The translations under genes were made by a program, and so were the position numbers. DNA of 64,000 bases from Deinococcus arcticus (GTDB lineage: Bacteria > Deinococcota > Deinococci > Deinococcales > Deinococcaceae). Each line of letters begins with the position of its first letter. Position 1 is the stretch's first letter. Positions 1 through 8,437 of the stretch are shown here, piece by piece. The notes beneath the pieces are model-generated. The model was not told the DNA's origin and searched no databases. It was given only the letters and a program-made list of their open reading frames with translations. The stretch lies in assembly GCF_003028415.1 (NCBI RefSeq), contig NZ_PYSV01000006.1, positions 124,001-188,000 of the forward strand, given 5' to 3'.

Positions 1-1599
1 CTGGGCACCTTTGCCGGCACGGCCCTGACGGAAGTGACAGGCCGCACCCACAGCCTCAGCGTGAGCGGCGGCAAGCTGGTGGGCAGCGTGCCCGCGCGCA
101 GCGTGCTGGCCGTGACCGCGCCGGCCGGGGCGGGTGGCAGCGGCACCGTGAACCCCAGCCTGCCCGAAGTGGTCGCCCTGAGCGTGAACGCCGGCGACAG
201 CGCCGCGCAGCTGTCCTGGACCCCCAGCACCGACCCCAAGGTCAGCGGTTACCGCCTCTACGTGAAGCAGGGCGCGGGCGCTGAGCGGCTGGTGAACTTC
301 GCGCCCATTGCCCGCGACCAGGGCACGTTCCTGGTGCGCGGCCTGACCAACGACGCGGGCACCACCTTCCGGCTGGTCACGGTGGACGCCAGCGGCGCCG
401 AGAGCCGGGGGAGCAGCGTCACTGCCACGCCCAGCAGCAAAAACACCGTGAAGGTGACCTTCACCGTGGACGCCCGCAGCCAGGGCAACGGCCCCATTGA
501 ACTGCGCCGCTTCGACACGGGCCAGCAGCTCGAAGTGCCCATGACACAGACGGGCCGGGGGCTGTGGAAAACCGAGGTGGAACTGCCCCTGTTCCGCGAG
601 ATCAAGTTCAAGTTTGGCAACGACGGCCCCGGCGCCAGGAACAGCGGCTACGAGGGCCCCGGCCAGGGCGACCGCGTGTATGTGGCCGGCACGAACGGCA
701 ACGCCTACAGCGGCACCTACGACTTCACCGAGAAGCCGGTGCCCGCCGCCACCATTGAAGGCAGGGTGACGGGCGCCGGGCAGCCCCTGGGCGGCGCCCT
801 GGTGGAAGCCACCACTGCCGACCCCAGCCTGAACTACGCCCTGAGCTTCAATGACGGCACCTACTCCCTGTTTGCCCCCGCCGGCGCCCACACCCTGAAG
901 GCCAGCGCGGGCGGATACCAGGACGCCACCCGCACCGCCACCGCCCCGCAGACCGGCGCCGACCTGAACCTCAGCCGCGACACCCGCACGAAATACACCA
1001 TTGACGGCAACCTGAGCGACTGGACGGCCCCCAAGGTGACCGTGCAGAGCCCGGGCGTGGGCGTGTTCGGCGCCGACAACAACTGGCTGAGCCTGCGCGC
1101 CGACAGCGACGCCCAGTACCTGTACCTCGCCTACACCTACCGCGTCTCGGGCAACAGCGCTGTTCTGTACCTGGACACGGGCGCGGGCGGCGCGGCGCAG
1201 GCCGACAGCTTCGAGGCGTGGCGCCGGGCGGCCACCTTCAGCGGCGGCGTGAACGGCGTGGACGCTTTCGTGGCCCGTTACGAGAACCAGCGCGCCGAGC
1301 TGCGGCGCGTGGCCAGCGCCACCAGCACCCCCGAGGTGAACGCGGCCGACTACTTCCAGGCGGCCAGCGGCACCCTGCCCGAACAGACGGTGGAACTGGC
1401 GATTCCCTGGACGGCCCTGGGCCTGAGCGGCGCGCCTGCGGGCGGCGTGAAGGTCATGGGCGGCATCTTTGGCGGCGACGGCTACGGCGCGGGCGACATC
1501 ATTCCCGATGCGGGCAGCACCCCGCCCGGCGCGAACACGATTGGCACCGACGGCGAGCAGCGCCGCGCGACCTTCACGGCCCCGGTCACGGTGCCCTGA
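1..1599 (+). CDS. Secreted multidomain carbohydrate-active protein (amylase/pullulanase-like), 3' part only
   Basis: The reading frame is open from base 1, so the gene begins upstream of the window; 532 codons are seen. By eye the order is: the end of a beta-rich domain like the C-terminal domain of GH13 enzymes (residues 1-40), a fibronectin type III module (about 55-130), a CBM20-like starch-binding sandwich (about 140-230, beginning NTVKVTFTVDAR), a carboxypeptidase-regulatory-like beta sandwich (about 243-315, IEGRVTGAGQPLGGALVEA), and a C-terminal DOMON/glucodextranase-type domain (about 323-532, YTIDGNLSDW). This set of accessory modules is typical of extracellular alpha-glucan hydrolases, but the catalytic domain is outside the window, so the enzyme class is inference. 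A maltodextrin-acting enzyme would fit with treZ-treY further along. The gene ends at a strong hairpin terminator. Confidence 0.7.
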   Translation: MGTFAGTALTEVTGRTHSLSVSGGKLVGSVPARSVLAVTAPAGAGGSGTVNPSLPEVVALSVNAGDSAAQLSWTPSTDPKVSGYRLYVKQGAGAERLVNFAPIARDQGTFLVRGLTNDAGTTFRLVTVDASGAESRGSSVTATPSSKNTVKVTFTVDARSQGNGPIELRRFDTGQQLEVPMTQTGRGLWKTEVELPLFREIKFKFGNDGPGARNSGYEGPGQGDRVYVAGTNGNAYSGTYDFTEKPVPAATIEGRVTGAGQPLGGALVEATTADPSLNYALSFNDGTYSLFAPAGAHTLKASAGGYQDATRTATAPQTGADLNLSRDTRTKYTIDGNLSDWTAPKVTVQSPGVGVFGADNNWLSLRADSDAQYLYLAYTYRVSGNSAVLYLDTGAGGAAQADSFEAWRRAATFSGGVNGVDAFVARYENQRAELRRVASATSTPEVNAADYFQAASGTLPEQTVELAIPWTALGLSGAPAGGVKVMGGIFGGDGYGAGDIIPDAGSTPPGANTIGTDGEQRRATFTAPVTVP

Positions 1600-1620
1600 G
1601 GCGGGAGCGGCCCGGAAGAA

Positions 1621-1652
1621 GGGGAGGAACGCACCGGGCGTTCCTCCCCTTT
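1621..1652 (+). terminator. Rho-independent terminator, bidirectional
   Basis: GGGGAGGAACGC and GGCGTTCCTCCCC form a near-perfect 12-13 bp stem with a 4-nt loop, followed by a T/C-rich tract. It lies between two convergent genes (the glycan protein and the 96-aa gene) and can serve both. Confidence 0.85.
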
Positions 1653-1673
1653 CTTCTTTCTTCTTGCGCCTGC

Positions 1674-1964
1674 TTACGAGGCCGTGCCCGTGCGCAGATA
1701 ATCCAGAATGCCTTCCACATCGGCGGGGGCCAGATTCTCGGTCAGCCACCCTGCGTCCACGTGTCGGCCCTGGGCGCGGGCGTTCAGGACCTCGGCCAGG
1801 GCGTCCAGCACAGCATTCATCAGGTCCGCTTCGGTCTCGCCCTCGCCCGAGGTGGCCAGGCGCCGCTCCTCGGCCAACGACAGCGGCAGCCCCGAGAATG
1901 TCAGGTCGTTGATCTCGAAGGGCGGTTTCTCGTGAAGGTGGCGGCCAAACTTAACTTGGGTCAT
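1674..1964 (-). CDS. 96-aa acidic protein, third gene of the DUF4157 cassette
   Basis: Starts at ATG 1964 with AGGAG 8 nt upstream; a longer upstream reading is possible but would run into the neighbour. The protein begins MTQVKFGRHLHEKPPFEI and then has a leucine-rich, mostly alpha-helical body with many Glu/Asp, ending in a segment ADVEGILDYL. No catalytic motif is visible. The shape (short beta N-terminus, acidic helical rest) resembles phage tail assembly chaperones, but that is a resemblance in style only; I cannot assign a family. It follows the 299-aa gene by 31 bp and is presumably cotranscribed with it and the DUF4157 gene. It could be a chaperone, adaptor or second immunity factor for that protein. 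Confidence 0.65.
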   Translation of the reverse strand: MTQVKFGRHLHEKPPFEINDLTFSGLPLSLAEERRLATSGEGETEADLMNAVLDALAEVLNARAQGRHVDAGWLTENLAPADVEGILDYLRTGTAS

Positions 1965-1995
1965 AGAAGTCTCCTGAAGAACCTGGAAGGGTCGT

Positions 1996-2895
1996 TTAAG
2001 CCTGGGGCCGGGGCTGCTGACGCAGGTAGGCCGCCCTGGCTTCACGCAGCCACGCGGTTTCCGGGGCTTCCTGCACAGTCGTGAGGTAATCCAGCAGGGC
2101 GTCGTGAATGGCCTGCAGTTGCGCCGTGAAGAGGTTCAGGGCGTCGGTTTCCGGTGAGACGTAGAACTTGTTGCAGATCAGCAGGCGCTCGCGGTCAATC
2201 AGGAAGCAGATTTGCCGGTGGCGCAGCGCGACCGAATTGATGAGGTCCAGAATCTGCTCGCGGTGCTGATCGTAGAGCCCCTCGTAATCGCGCAGGTCGT
2301 AGGAGATGATGACGGATTCGGCGTCCAGAGTTTTCTGTATACCGAGGGGTAAACCACCTGTGTCGAAGGAGACGTAATTTTGGCTCTCCGATGTTATCCG
2401 GTCACCTTTGATCTGCTGCATAAAATATCTGAATGCTTGCCATGAATAGAGTTTAGTCTTGCCATTAATATACGATCGAAATTTACCCTCGGCTTCTAAA
2501 GGAGACTGATGCAAAACATGTAGATTTATTTGGGAAAATAGAGCATCCAAAATTTCTTTTGGAGTGCCTTGATGCCATAAAGAAACACCTCTCTGTAAAT
2601 AAATAGCTTTATCTATTTTAATAAGAGAGAAGTAGATGTCCCAATCAGGCATTCCATCTATAGATATGTCATTCACATCCAATTGCAAAATGGTAAAGTC
2701 AATTATTCCCTTCTCTCCAGATTCGCAATTGATCTCTACATCATTGTATTTAAATATGCAGCAACAGTTATTGATATTACCTTCAATGCCTCTGGCAGAT
2801 AAATAATCCTGCAACAAGGACATCGAGTCCCCAACAAAGGGCTCTGGCAGATCCTTCGGCTGTCCGAACAAGCCTCTGAACATCTTATTTAGCAC
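1996..2895 (-). CDS. 299-aa protein of unknown function with AT-rich 5' two-thirds (possible partner/immunity of the DUF4157 protein)
   Basis: GTG start at 2895 chosen because a full AAGGAGGT Shine-Dalgarno lies 5 nt upstream; ATG 2883 is the alternative. The start overlaps the stop of the DUF4157 gene by 11 bp, so the two are translationally coupled. The protein is soluble, with a Cys triplet (NNCCCIFKYND) near residue 43 and no recognised domain. Base composition changes sharply inside the gene: roughly 2400-2890 (N-terminal part) is very AT-rich with Ile/Asn/Lys codons ending in A/T, whereas 1996-2350 has the high GC of the chromosome. Such mosaics are seen in polymorphic toxin/immunity loci, where specificity regions are imported. 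Function is unknown; immunity or adaptor is inference from position. Confidence 0.75.
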   Translation of the reverse strand: MLNKMFRGLFGQPKDLPEPFVGDSMSLLQDYLSARGIEGNINNCCCIFKYNDVEINCESGEKGIIDFTILQLDVNDISIDGMPDWDIYFSLIKIDKAIYLQRGVSLWHQGTPKEILDALFSQINLHVLHQSPLEAEGKFRSYINGKTKLYSWQAFRYFMQQIKGDRITSESQNYVSFDTGGLPLGIQKTLDAESVIISYDLRDYEGLYDQHREQILDLINSVALRHRQICFLIDRERLLICNKFYVSPETDALNLFTAQLQAIHDALLDYLTTVQEAPETAWLREARAAYLRQQPRPQA

Positions 2896-5800
2896 CCCTT
2901 ACCTCCTTGTCGGGTTCAGTGGTTTCATGCAGATCGCCGCCTATAGCGTTACCCATTGAACTTCCAAGATATTTCAGCGTCGTGTCGAACCCCATCGCAG
3001 TGGGCAGCATTCCCGGCTTGCCCAGGAGCTCTGGCGGAATACCAACGAGACTCTGCAATGCGGCATCGACGTATGTCGTACCTTTCGTAAACTCGTTGGC
3101 GGTTTTTCCCAGGGCGCGCGGAATGGCTTCACGGCGGGCCTGCTTATCCTTACTGCCCGAGTGAGCCTTGACGTTCAGACTGAATTTCAAACCCGCAAAT
3201 TTGGTGAGTTCCTCAGCGACAGCACCCACGTTCTGACCGATACCGCCAGCCAGACCATGTTCCACGAAGGCCCCCTTCGCCGCCTGCATTTTCTGCGCCA
3301 TGTTGGCAGCCAGGAGACGTGGGCCCGTGATTGCCATCATGGCCGCCTTGCCGCCAAAGGTGGTTGCATTGCCCACAAAACCCTGACTCACCTGCTGCCA
3401 CATGCTGCCCCGGGCTGCTGAATAAGCGGCCCGGCGCAGCTGTGGATTGGCTTTCCAGGCCGCCGCTATCAAGTCGTCCTGCGGATTGGCCTTGAGTTCG
3501 TTGAAGAGCGCCTGCCGAATTTTCTTGGCACTGGCGCCCGGCATATTCAGGCGCTGGCGAGCCAGAATCAGTCCCATTGGGCTGTTCAGCTCTGCCTTGA
3601 CCCGGGCCCGCGCGACACGGTTCACGGTTTGCCGCAGCACATCTGTTCCAGCCAGCAATGTTCCTACATCACGCCGCCCAATGCCGCGCCAGCCGGCGTT
3701 GCCCAGCATGTCGTGGCGAACACCAGCGCGCACAGTGGCCGCAATGTTCTGGTTGTATTGCTGCACGCCCTGACGGGTGACCTGCCAGATCTGGGCGATC
3801 TCCTGACGAACAGCGGACGCTTGATTGCCCACACGCGCGGCACGGTTGCCCACCAACCGGGCTGCAGTGCTTCTCACTCCTTGCCACCCCGCGCCAGCCA
3901 CCTTCCCCACAACCTGCCCCCCACCGCCCACATACTTCAGTGCGCTGCCCACTCCTCTGGCCACGCCACCGCCCACCACGCGCGCCGCTGGCCCCAGGAA
4001 TGCCCCCAACAGGCCGTCCACCGCCATGGTCGAAGCACTGATGCCCGTATTCCATTTGCGGTCTTTGTAGGTCTTTGGATCAGCGCTCTTCAGAACCGCT
4101 GTTTCGGCCAGCGAGCCCGCCACGCCGCTGGCCACACCAGCGGCGGCCAGCACCAGGGGCAGAGCGGCGCCACCCGTGCCAATCACCGCCACCACGCCCA
4201 CGCCAACGGCGATGGACGCCCCGAACTTGGCCAGGATGGCTGCCCCCTCGGGCGAACGCATCCACTTCCAGGCGCCGGCCACCGCTTTGCCTGCGGCACT
4301 CTTCTTGACCTGCTCCCACTTCGCGCTCGCCCAGGCCATGGCCTGCTTGGACTTCTGCACCACGGCCACCATGGCGTCCTTGCCTAACTTGCCAATACTG
4401 CTGCCTATCTGCTGGAGGGGCAAGGTAATGCGTTTGCCAGCCTGGGCGACCTTGGCCAGCTGCTCACCCCGGTACGCCTTGTCGGTGGCGAAGCGGTGGA
4501 TGTTGCCGCCCACCTGCGCGATCTGCTTGACCATCGGGGTCTGCGCCAATCGCTGGAGCGCCTTGCCCCGGTAAGCCGGATCGGTGGCGAATTTGGCAGC
4601 ACTCAGGCCCAGCTTCGTCAACTTCTGCGCAGCGCTGGCCGCATTCTTGGCCAGTCCCCTCAGGGCCTTCTGTGCAGGGGCGGGCATCGCTTTGGCCGCT
4701 GCCCGCAGCGTGCGGTGAAGGCCCGCTTTGGCCTGTTTCACCAGTTGCGCGCGCCCTTTGGCCGTGCCCAGCTGCCGGGCGGTGCGGCCCACCCGGGTGG
4801 CTGCCTGTGACACCGCGGCCCGGGCCTTCCTGGACAGCTGCCCCACACTGCTCAGCAACTGGGCCGCGCGCGGCAGGCGTTGACCCAGAGTTTCTCCAGC
4901 GCGCTTAACGGCGCCGCGTGCAGCAGCCACGCCTTTACCCAGGCCCGCCCGCACCCCACCCAGCTTCTTGGCCGCCTTCTTGATGGTCGCCTGAAGAGGA
5001 GCAGGGAGCTTGCGTTTCAGCGTGTTCAAGGCTGCCCTGCGGGCCGCCGGGTTGGTGACGGTTCTCACCACCTGCTTGACCGCTGCTTTTGCCTTCTTCT
5101 TCAATTCCTTGAGTTTGTCCAGTGGATTGAACCAACGCTGAAGGGTGGGAGCGGCGGCCAGCCGCTGCAGGGGCTGGGGAGAACGCACCTGGGTCAGCGC
5201 CCCTGGCCGGTGCCGCGCATGTTGGGTGCCAAAGCGGGGCCCCTGTTGAGCCAACTTGGCGCCCATCGTGCGGGCTTCAGCCTCCAATCCAGCATCGGGG
5301 TCCACGCCTGGCCCCACGCGCCCCTGGCTCTGCTGCACCGTATGCGTCACTTCATGCGCCAGCAGTTCCAGCCCAGATTGACTGTTTGGGTTAAACCGCC
5401 CGGATTGAAAGAAAATATCCGTGCCCGTCGTGAAGGCAAGGGCATTGACGCCCTTGGCCAGCGTGTCCGCTTCAGGGTCGTCGTGAATCCGCACTCTGGA
5501 CAGATCATGATTCAGGCCCTGTTCCAGATGCCGCTGAATGCTTTCTGGCAACGGATTCCCACTGCCCCGTTTCGCTTGAATCCGCTGGAGAACGGGTTGC
5601 GTCGCTTCCGCGTCCAGTTCCGCCAACTGCCGCTGCAGACTCTGACGCTGCGCTGCTGTGGCCAGTTGTCCTGCCTCAGCTTCATATCGCCCCACCGCTG
5701 CATCCACCGCCCGTTGCAAGGCCAATCGTTCTCCACCCGGCACCATGCCCAGCACCACGCGAGACACCGGGGCGCTGATCGCATGGCGCTGTAACGTCGC

Positions 5801-6313
5801 CAGATGTTCGCCATAGGTGTCATAGCGGCTCTGTGCTGGGCCTCGGTCGGCACGGAAGCCCTGCACCAGGGTGTTCGCCACCTGTCGCTGCAGGGCGGTG
5901 AACTGCGCGTACTGCCGCGTGTCCAGCGCCTGGCCTTCAACCTGTTCGGCCTGATGCCGCATCACCGTGACCCAGTCAGCAGGACTCTGAGGCCTGGCCG
6001 GGACGGGCGGGGCCGGTCGCTGAACAGGGCCGGCCACGTCCGGCAACGCGGCTAGCTGCTCACGCACCGCCTGCCGCTGAATGGCAAGCCGTGCCACCTC
6101 CTGCTGTTCCAGCCCTGATGCCCGCAGTACAGGGGTGGCCACCTGCCGCTGCACGGCGGTCAAGGTCGGCTTCAGCCGCCGCAGCTCCTGCGCCAGACGC
6201 TGCATCTTCAGTGCAGCGGGGTCCAGCGTCGGGGCTGGGGCATGGACTTCGGGAAGGCGGCGGCGTGCCGCTGTGGGCCCGGCCGGGTGCCGGCGGTGCA
6301 GACGTTCAGCCAT
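2885..6313 (-). CDS. 1142-aa DUF4157 (eCIS-associated, HExxH) protein, putative polymorphic toxin/effector
   Basis: Residues 253-331 match the DUF4157 domain found in proteins linked to extracellular contractile injection systems: PESIQRHLEQGLNHDLSRVR, then SGLELLAHEVTHTVQQ with the zinc-metalloprotease-like HEVTH at 320-324. The N-terminal 250 residues are Gln/Arg-rich helices. Residues 400-690 are strikingly basic (Lys/Arg/Ala, almost no acids) and contain a repeat pair, FATDPAYRGKALQRLAQ and FATDKAYRGEQLAKVAQ, about 32 residues apart. About 690-735 is a Gly/Ala/Val hydrophobic stretch that could insert in a membrane. The C-terminal 100 residues (from HSGSKDKQARREA) would be the variable effector tip in such proteins but match nothing I recognise. 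No contractile-injection structural genes are in the window. Start ATG 6313 has only a weak GGGG upstream. The gene leads a cassette with the two genes downstream. Confidence 0.8.
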   Translation of the reverse strand: MAERLHRRHPAGPTAARRRLPEVHAPAPTLDPAALKMQRLAQELRRLKPTLTAVQRQVATPVLRASGLEQQEVARLAIQRQAVREQLAALPDVAGPVQRPAPPVPARPQSPADWVTVMRHQAEQVEGQALDTRQYAQFTALQRQVANTLVQGFRADRGPAQSRYDTYGEHLATLQRHAISAPVSRVVLGMVPGGERLALQRAVDAAVGRYEAEAGQLATAAQRQSLQRQLAELDAEATQPVLQRIQAKRGSGNPLPESIQRHLEQGLNHDLSRVRIHDDPEADTLAKGVNALAFTTGTDIFFQSGRFNPNSQSGLELLAHEVTHTVQQSQGRVGPGVDPDAGLEAEARTMGAKLAQQGPRFGTQHARHRPGALTQVRSPQPLQRLAAAPTLQRWFNPLDKLKELKKKAKAAVKQVVRTVTNPAARRAALNTLKRKLPAPLQATIKKAAKKLGGVRAGLGKGVAAARGAVKRAGETLGQRLPRAAQLLSSVGQLSRKARAAVSQAATRVGRTARQLGTAKGRAQLVKQAKAGLHRTLRAAAKAMPAPAQKALRGLAKNAASAAQKLTKLGLSAAKFATDPAYRGKALQRLAQTPMVKQIAQVGGNIHRFATDKAYRGEQLAKVAQAGKRITLPLQQIGSSIGKLGKDAMVAVVQKSKQAMAWASAKWEQVKKSAAGKAVAGAWKWMRSPEGAAILAKFGASIAVGVGVVAVIGTGGAALPLVLAAAGVASGVAGSLAETAVLKSADPKTYKDRKWNTGISASTMAVDGLLGAFLGPAARVVGGGVARGVGSALKYVGGGGQVVGKVAGAGWQGVRSTAARLVGNRAARVGNQASAVRQEIAQIWQVTRQGVQQYNQNIAATVRAGVRHDMLGNAGWRGIGRRDVGTLLAGTDVLRQTVNRVARARVKAELNSPMGLILARQRLNMPGASAKKIRQALFNELKANPQDDLIAAAWKANPQLRRAAYSAARGSMWQQVSQGFVGNATTFGGKAAMMAITGPRLLAANMAQKMQAAKGAFVEHGLAGGIGQNVGAVAEELTKFAGLKFSLNVKAHSGSKDKQARREAIPRALGKTANEFTKGTTYVDAALQSLVGIPPELLGKPGMLPTAMGFDTTLKYLGSSMGNAIGGDLHETTEPDKEVRGAK
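2901..2908 (-). promoter_or_regulatory. Full-length Shine-Dalgarno AAGGAGGT for the 299-aa gene
   Basis: Lies inside the last codons of the DUF4157 gene, 5 nt before GTG 2895. It decides the GTG start over ATG 2883 (17 nt away). Most first genes in this window have no SD, so this is an unusually strong site. Confidence 0.7.
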
Positions 6314-6505
6314 ATCCCCACATCTTAGAGAACACGCCGGACAGATGAAGCTCAGGTCAGCAGGAGGGCGCCTGGGAAGCCTGCTGGCCCATTGGCCTTA
6401 CACTGTGACCAACGCGGGAGGCCACCCCAGATGCCTCCCGCTCTCTCTTGGCCGCCCGGGCTGACATTTCCATGACACCTGGGCACAAGATTCGGGAGGA
6501 TTGTC
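6314..6505. promoter_or_regulatory. Divergent intergenic region with a 9-bp hairpin
   Basis: Separates the DUF4157 cassette (minus) from the DUF47-pit operon (plus). It holds a perfect hairpin GCGGGAGGC (6414-6422) / GCCTCCCGC (6433-6441). A CTGACA at 6461 and CAAGAT at 6486 could be a loosely spaced (19 bp) promoter for DUF47. No Pho-box-like direct repeat was recognised. Confidence 0.35.
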
Positions 6506-7144
<639 letters not shown>

Positions 7145-7158
7145 GGCCAGGGCAATCC

Positions 7159-8154
7159 ATGGAAACGGCTCTGATTGGCCTGATCATTATTCTGGCACTG
7201 GCACTGGCGTTCGACTTTATCAACGGGTTTCACGACACCGCCAACGCCATCGCCACCAGCGTGGCCACCAAGGTGCTGACCCCCGCCCAGGCCATTGCCA
7301 TGGCCGCCATTCTGAATGTGGTGGGCGCGCTGGCCGGCACGGCGGTGGCCAAGACCATTGCCACCGACATCGTGCCGCAGGCGTACGCCACGCTGGAACT
7401 GACCGGCGCCGCGCTGCTGAGCGCCATCATCTGGAACCTCTTCACGTGGTGGAAGGGCCTGCCCAGTTCGTCCAGCCACGCCCTGATCTTCAGCCTCGTG
7501 GGCGCCGGGATAGCGGCGGGCGGTACGGGCATCATCATTCCCAAGGGCGTGCGCAAAACCCTGACGGGTCTGGTCAGCAGCCCCCTGCTGGGCTTTCTGG
7601 TGCCCATCTTGCTGATGGCGCTGCTGTCGTGGCTGGTGCTGCGCTGGATGCGGCCCCGCACGGTCACCCGCACCTTCCGCTGGCTACAGATTGGCTCGGC
7701 GGCGTTCATGGCCTTTTCGCACGGGGGCAACGACGCCCAGAAAGCCATGGGCATCATGACCTTTGCCCTGAGCGCCTACCTGGGCACGCAGGTTCAGGAC
7801 GTGCCGCTCTGGATCATTCTGTCGGCGGCGGCGGCCATGGGCCTGGGCACGGCGATGGGCGGCTGGCGCATCATCAAGACCATGGGCTTCAAGGTGGTGG
7901 ACCTGAAACCTGTGGACGGCTTCGTGGCCGAGGCCAGCGCCGCCGCCATCATTGTGGGCGCCACCCAGCTGGGCATTCCCGTGAGCACCACCCACACCAT
8001 TTCCACCAGCATCATGGGCGTGGGCACCACCAAGGGCTTTAAAAAGGTGAAGTGGCAGGTGGCCGGGCGCATTGTGCAGGCGTGGATTTTCACCATTCCG
8101 GTGTGTATCGCGCTGGGCTGGCTGCTCCACAAGCTGATTCTGCTGGTGGTCTGA
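7159..8154 (+). CDS. pit: PiT-family inorganic phosphate (metal-phosphate/H+) transporter
   Basis: 331 aa membrane protein with the two inverted halves of the PiT family: the first carries FDFINGFHDTANAIATSV (residues about 19-36), the second SHGGNDAQKAMGIM and the VSTTHTISTSIMGVG signature. About ten hydrophobic segments separated by a short central loop (MRPRTVTRTF). It imports phosphate with protons across the cytoplasmic membrane. It is cotranscribed with the upstream DUF47 gene. Confidence 0.93.
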   Translation: METALIGLIIILALALAFDFINGFHDTANAIATSVATKVLTPAQAIAMAAILNVVGALAGTAVAKTIATDIVPQAYATLELTGAALLSAIIWNLFTWWKGLPSSSSHALIFSLVGAGIAAGGTGIIIPKGVRKTLTGLVSSPLLGFLVPILLMALLSWLVLRWMRPRTVTRTFRWLQIGSAAFMAFSHGGNDAQKAMGIMTFALSAYLGTQVQDVPLWIILSAAAAMGLGTAMGGWRIIKTMGFKVVDLKPVDGFVAEASAAAIIVGATQLGIPVSTTHTISTSIMGVGTTKGFKKVKWQVAGRIVQAWIFTIPVCIALGWLLHKLILLVV

Positions 8155-8369
8155 GACGGACGGCCGTCCATATCCGGAACATCCGGGAAGAAGGGGGATG
8201 TTCCCCGCCTTCGGCTGGGGGCGGTCCACTTCCCGGACATCCGTCTCTGTTGCTGCTCCGCAGCGCTGCGCGTCCCTCCGGTTGGAAACATTCCGTCATG
8301 GGGTACGGCCTTGTTTGGAACTCGTCTGATACGGGCCTATAGCGCTGAAGGCAGAGGCTGAAACCAGAA
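8155..8369 (-). repeat. Structured intergenic repeat (degenerate member of family A)
   Basis: Read on the minus strand this region contains CCGTATCAGACGAGTTCCAA, later GCGGAGCAGCAACAGAGACG followed by GATGTCCGGGAAG, and a closing CTTCCCGGATGTTCCG. The order (GAGC-rich core, then ACGGNTNCCGGG, then a stem pairing CCGGGAAG with CTTCCCGG) matches the copies near 26521-26666 and 54155-54300. It also holds a perfect 12-bp palindrome GGACGGCCGTCC at 8158-8169. No gene is seen. The family membership is by-eye alignment and weaker than for the other two copies. Confidence 0.4.
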
Positions 8370-8394
8370 AGGGTGCCTGCGGGCACCCTTTTTT
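8370..8394 (+). terminator. Rho-independent terminator
   Basis: AGGGTGCC-TGC-GGGCACCCT followed by TTTTTT, a classic stem with T run. It lies between pit (plus) and the convergent substrate-binding-protein gene and probably ends pit transcription after the 215-bp repeat. Confidence 0.85.
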
Positions 8395-8437
8395 GTGGCG
8401 CCACCAGGGCCGCGCTTGCCCGCCTGGCAACCCTCGC

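Noticed and set aside
1674..6313. Prophage or tailocin remnant
   Set aside because: No capsid, tail, integrase or lysis genes; the only hints are DUF4157 and a vague chaperone-like small protein.
8290..8395. Possible tRNA, tmRNA or small RNA before the terminator
   Set aside because: No cloverleaf, anticodon or tmRNA tag; better explained as a degenerate family A repeat followed by the pit terminator.
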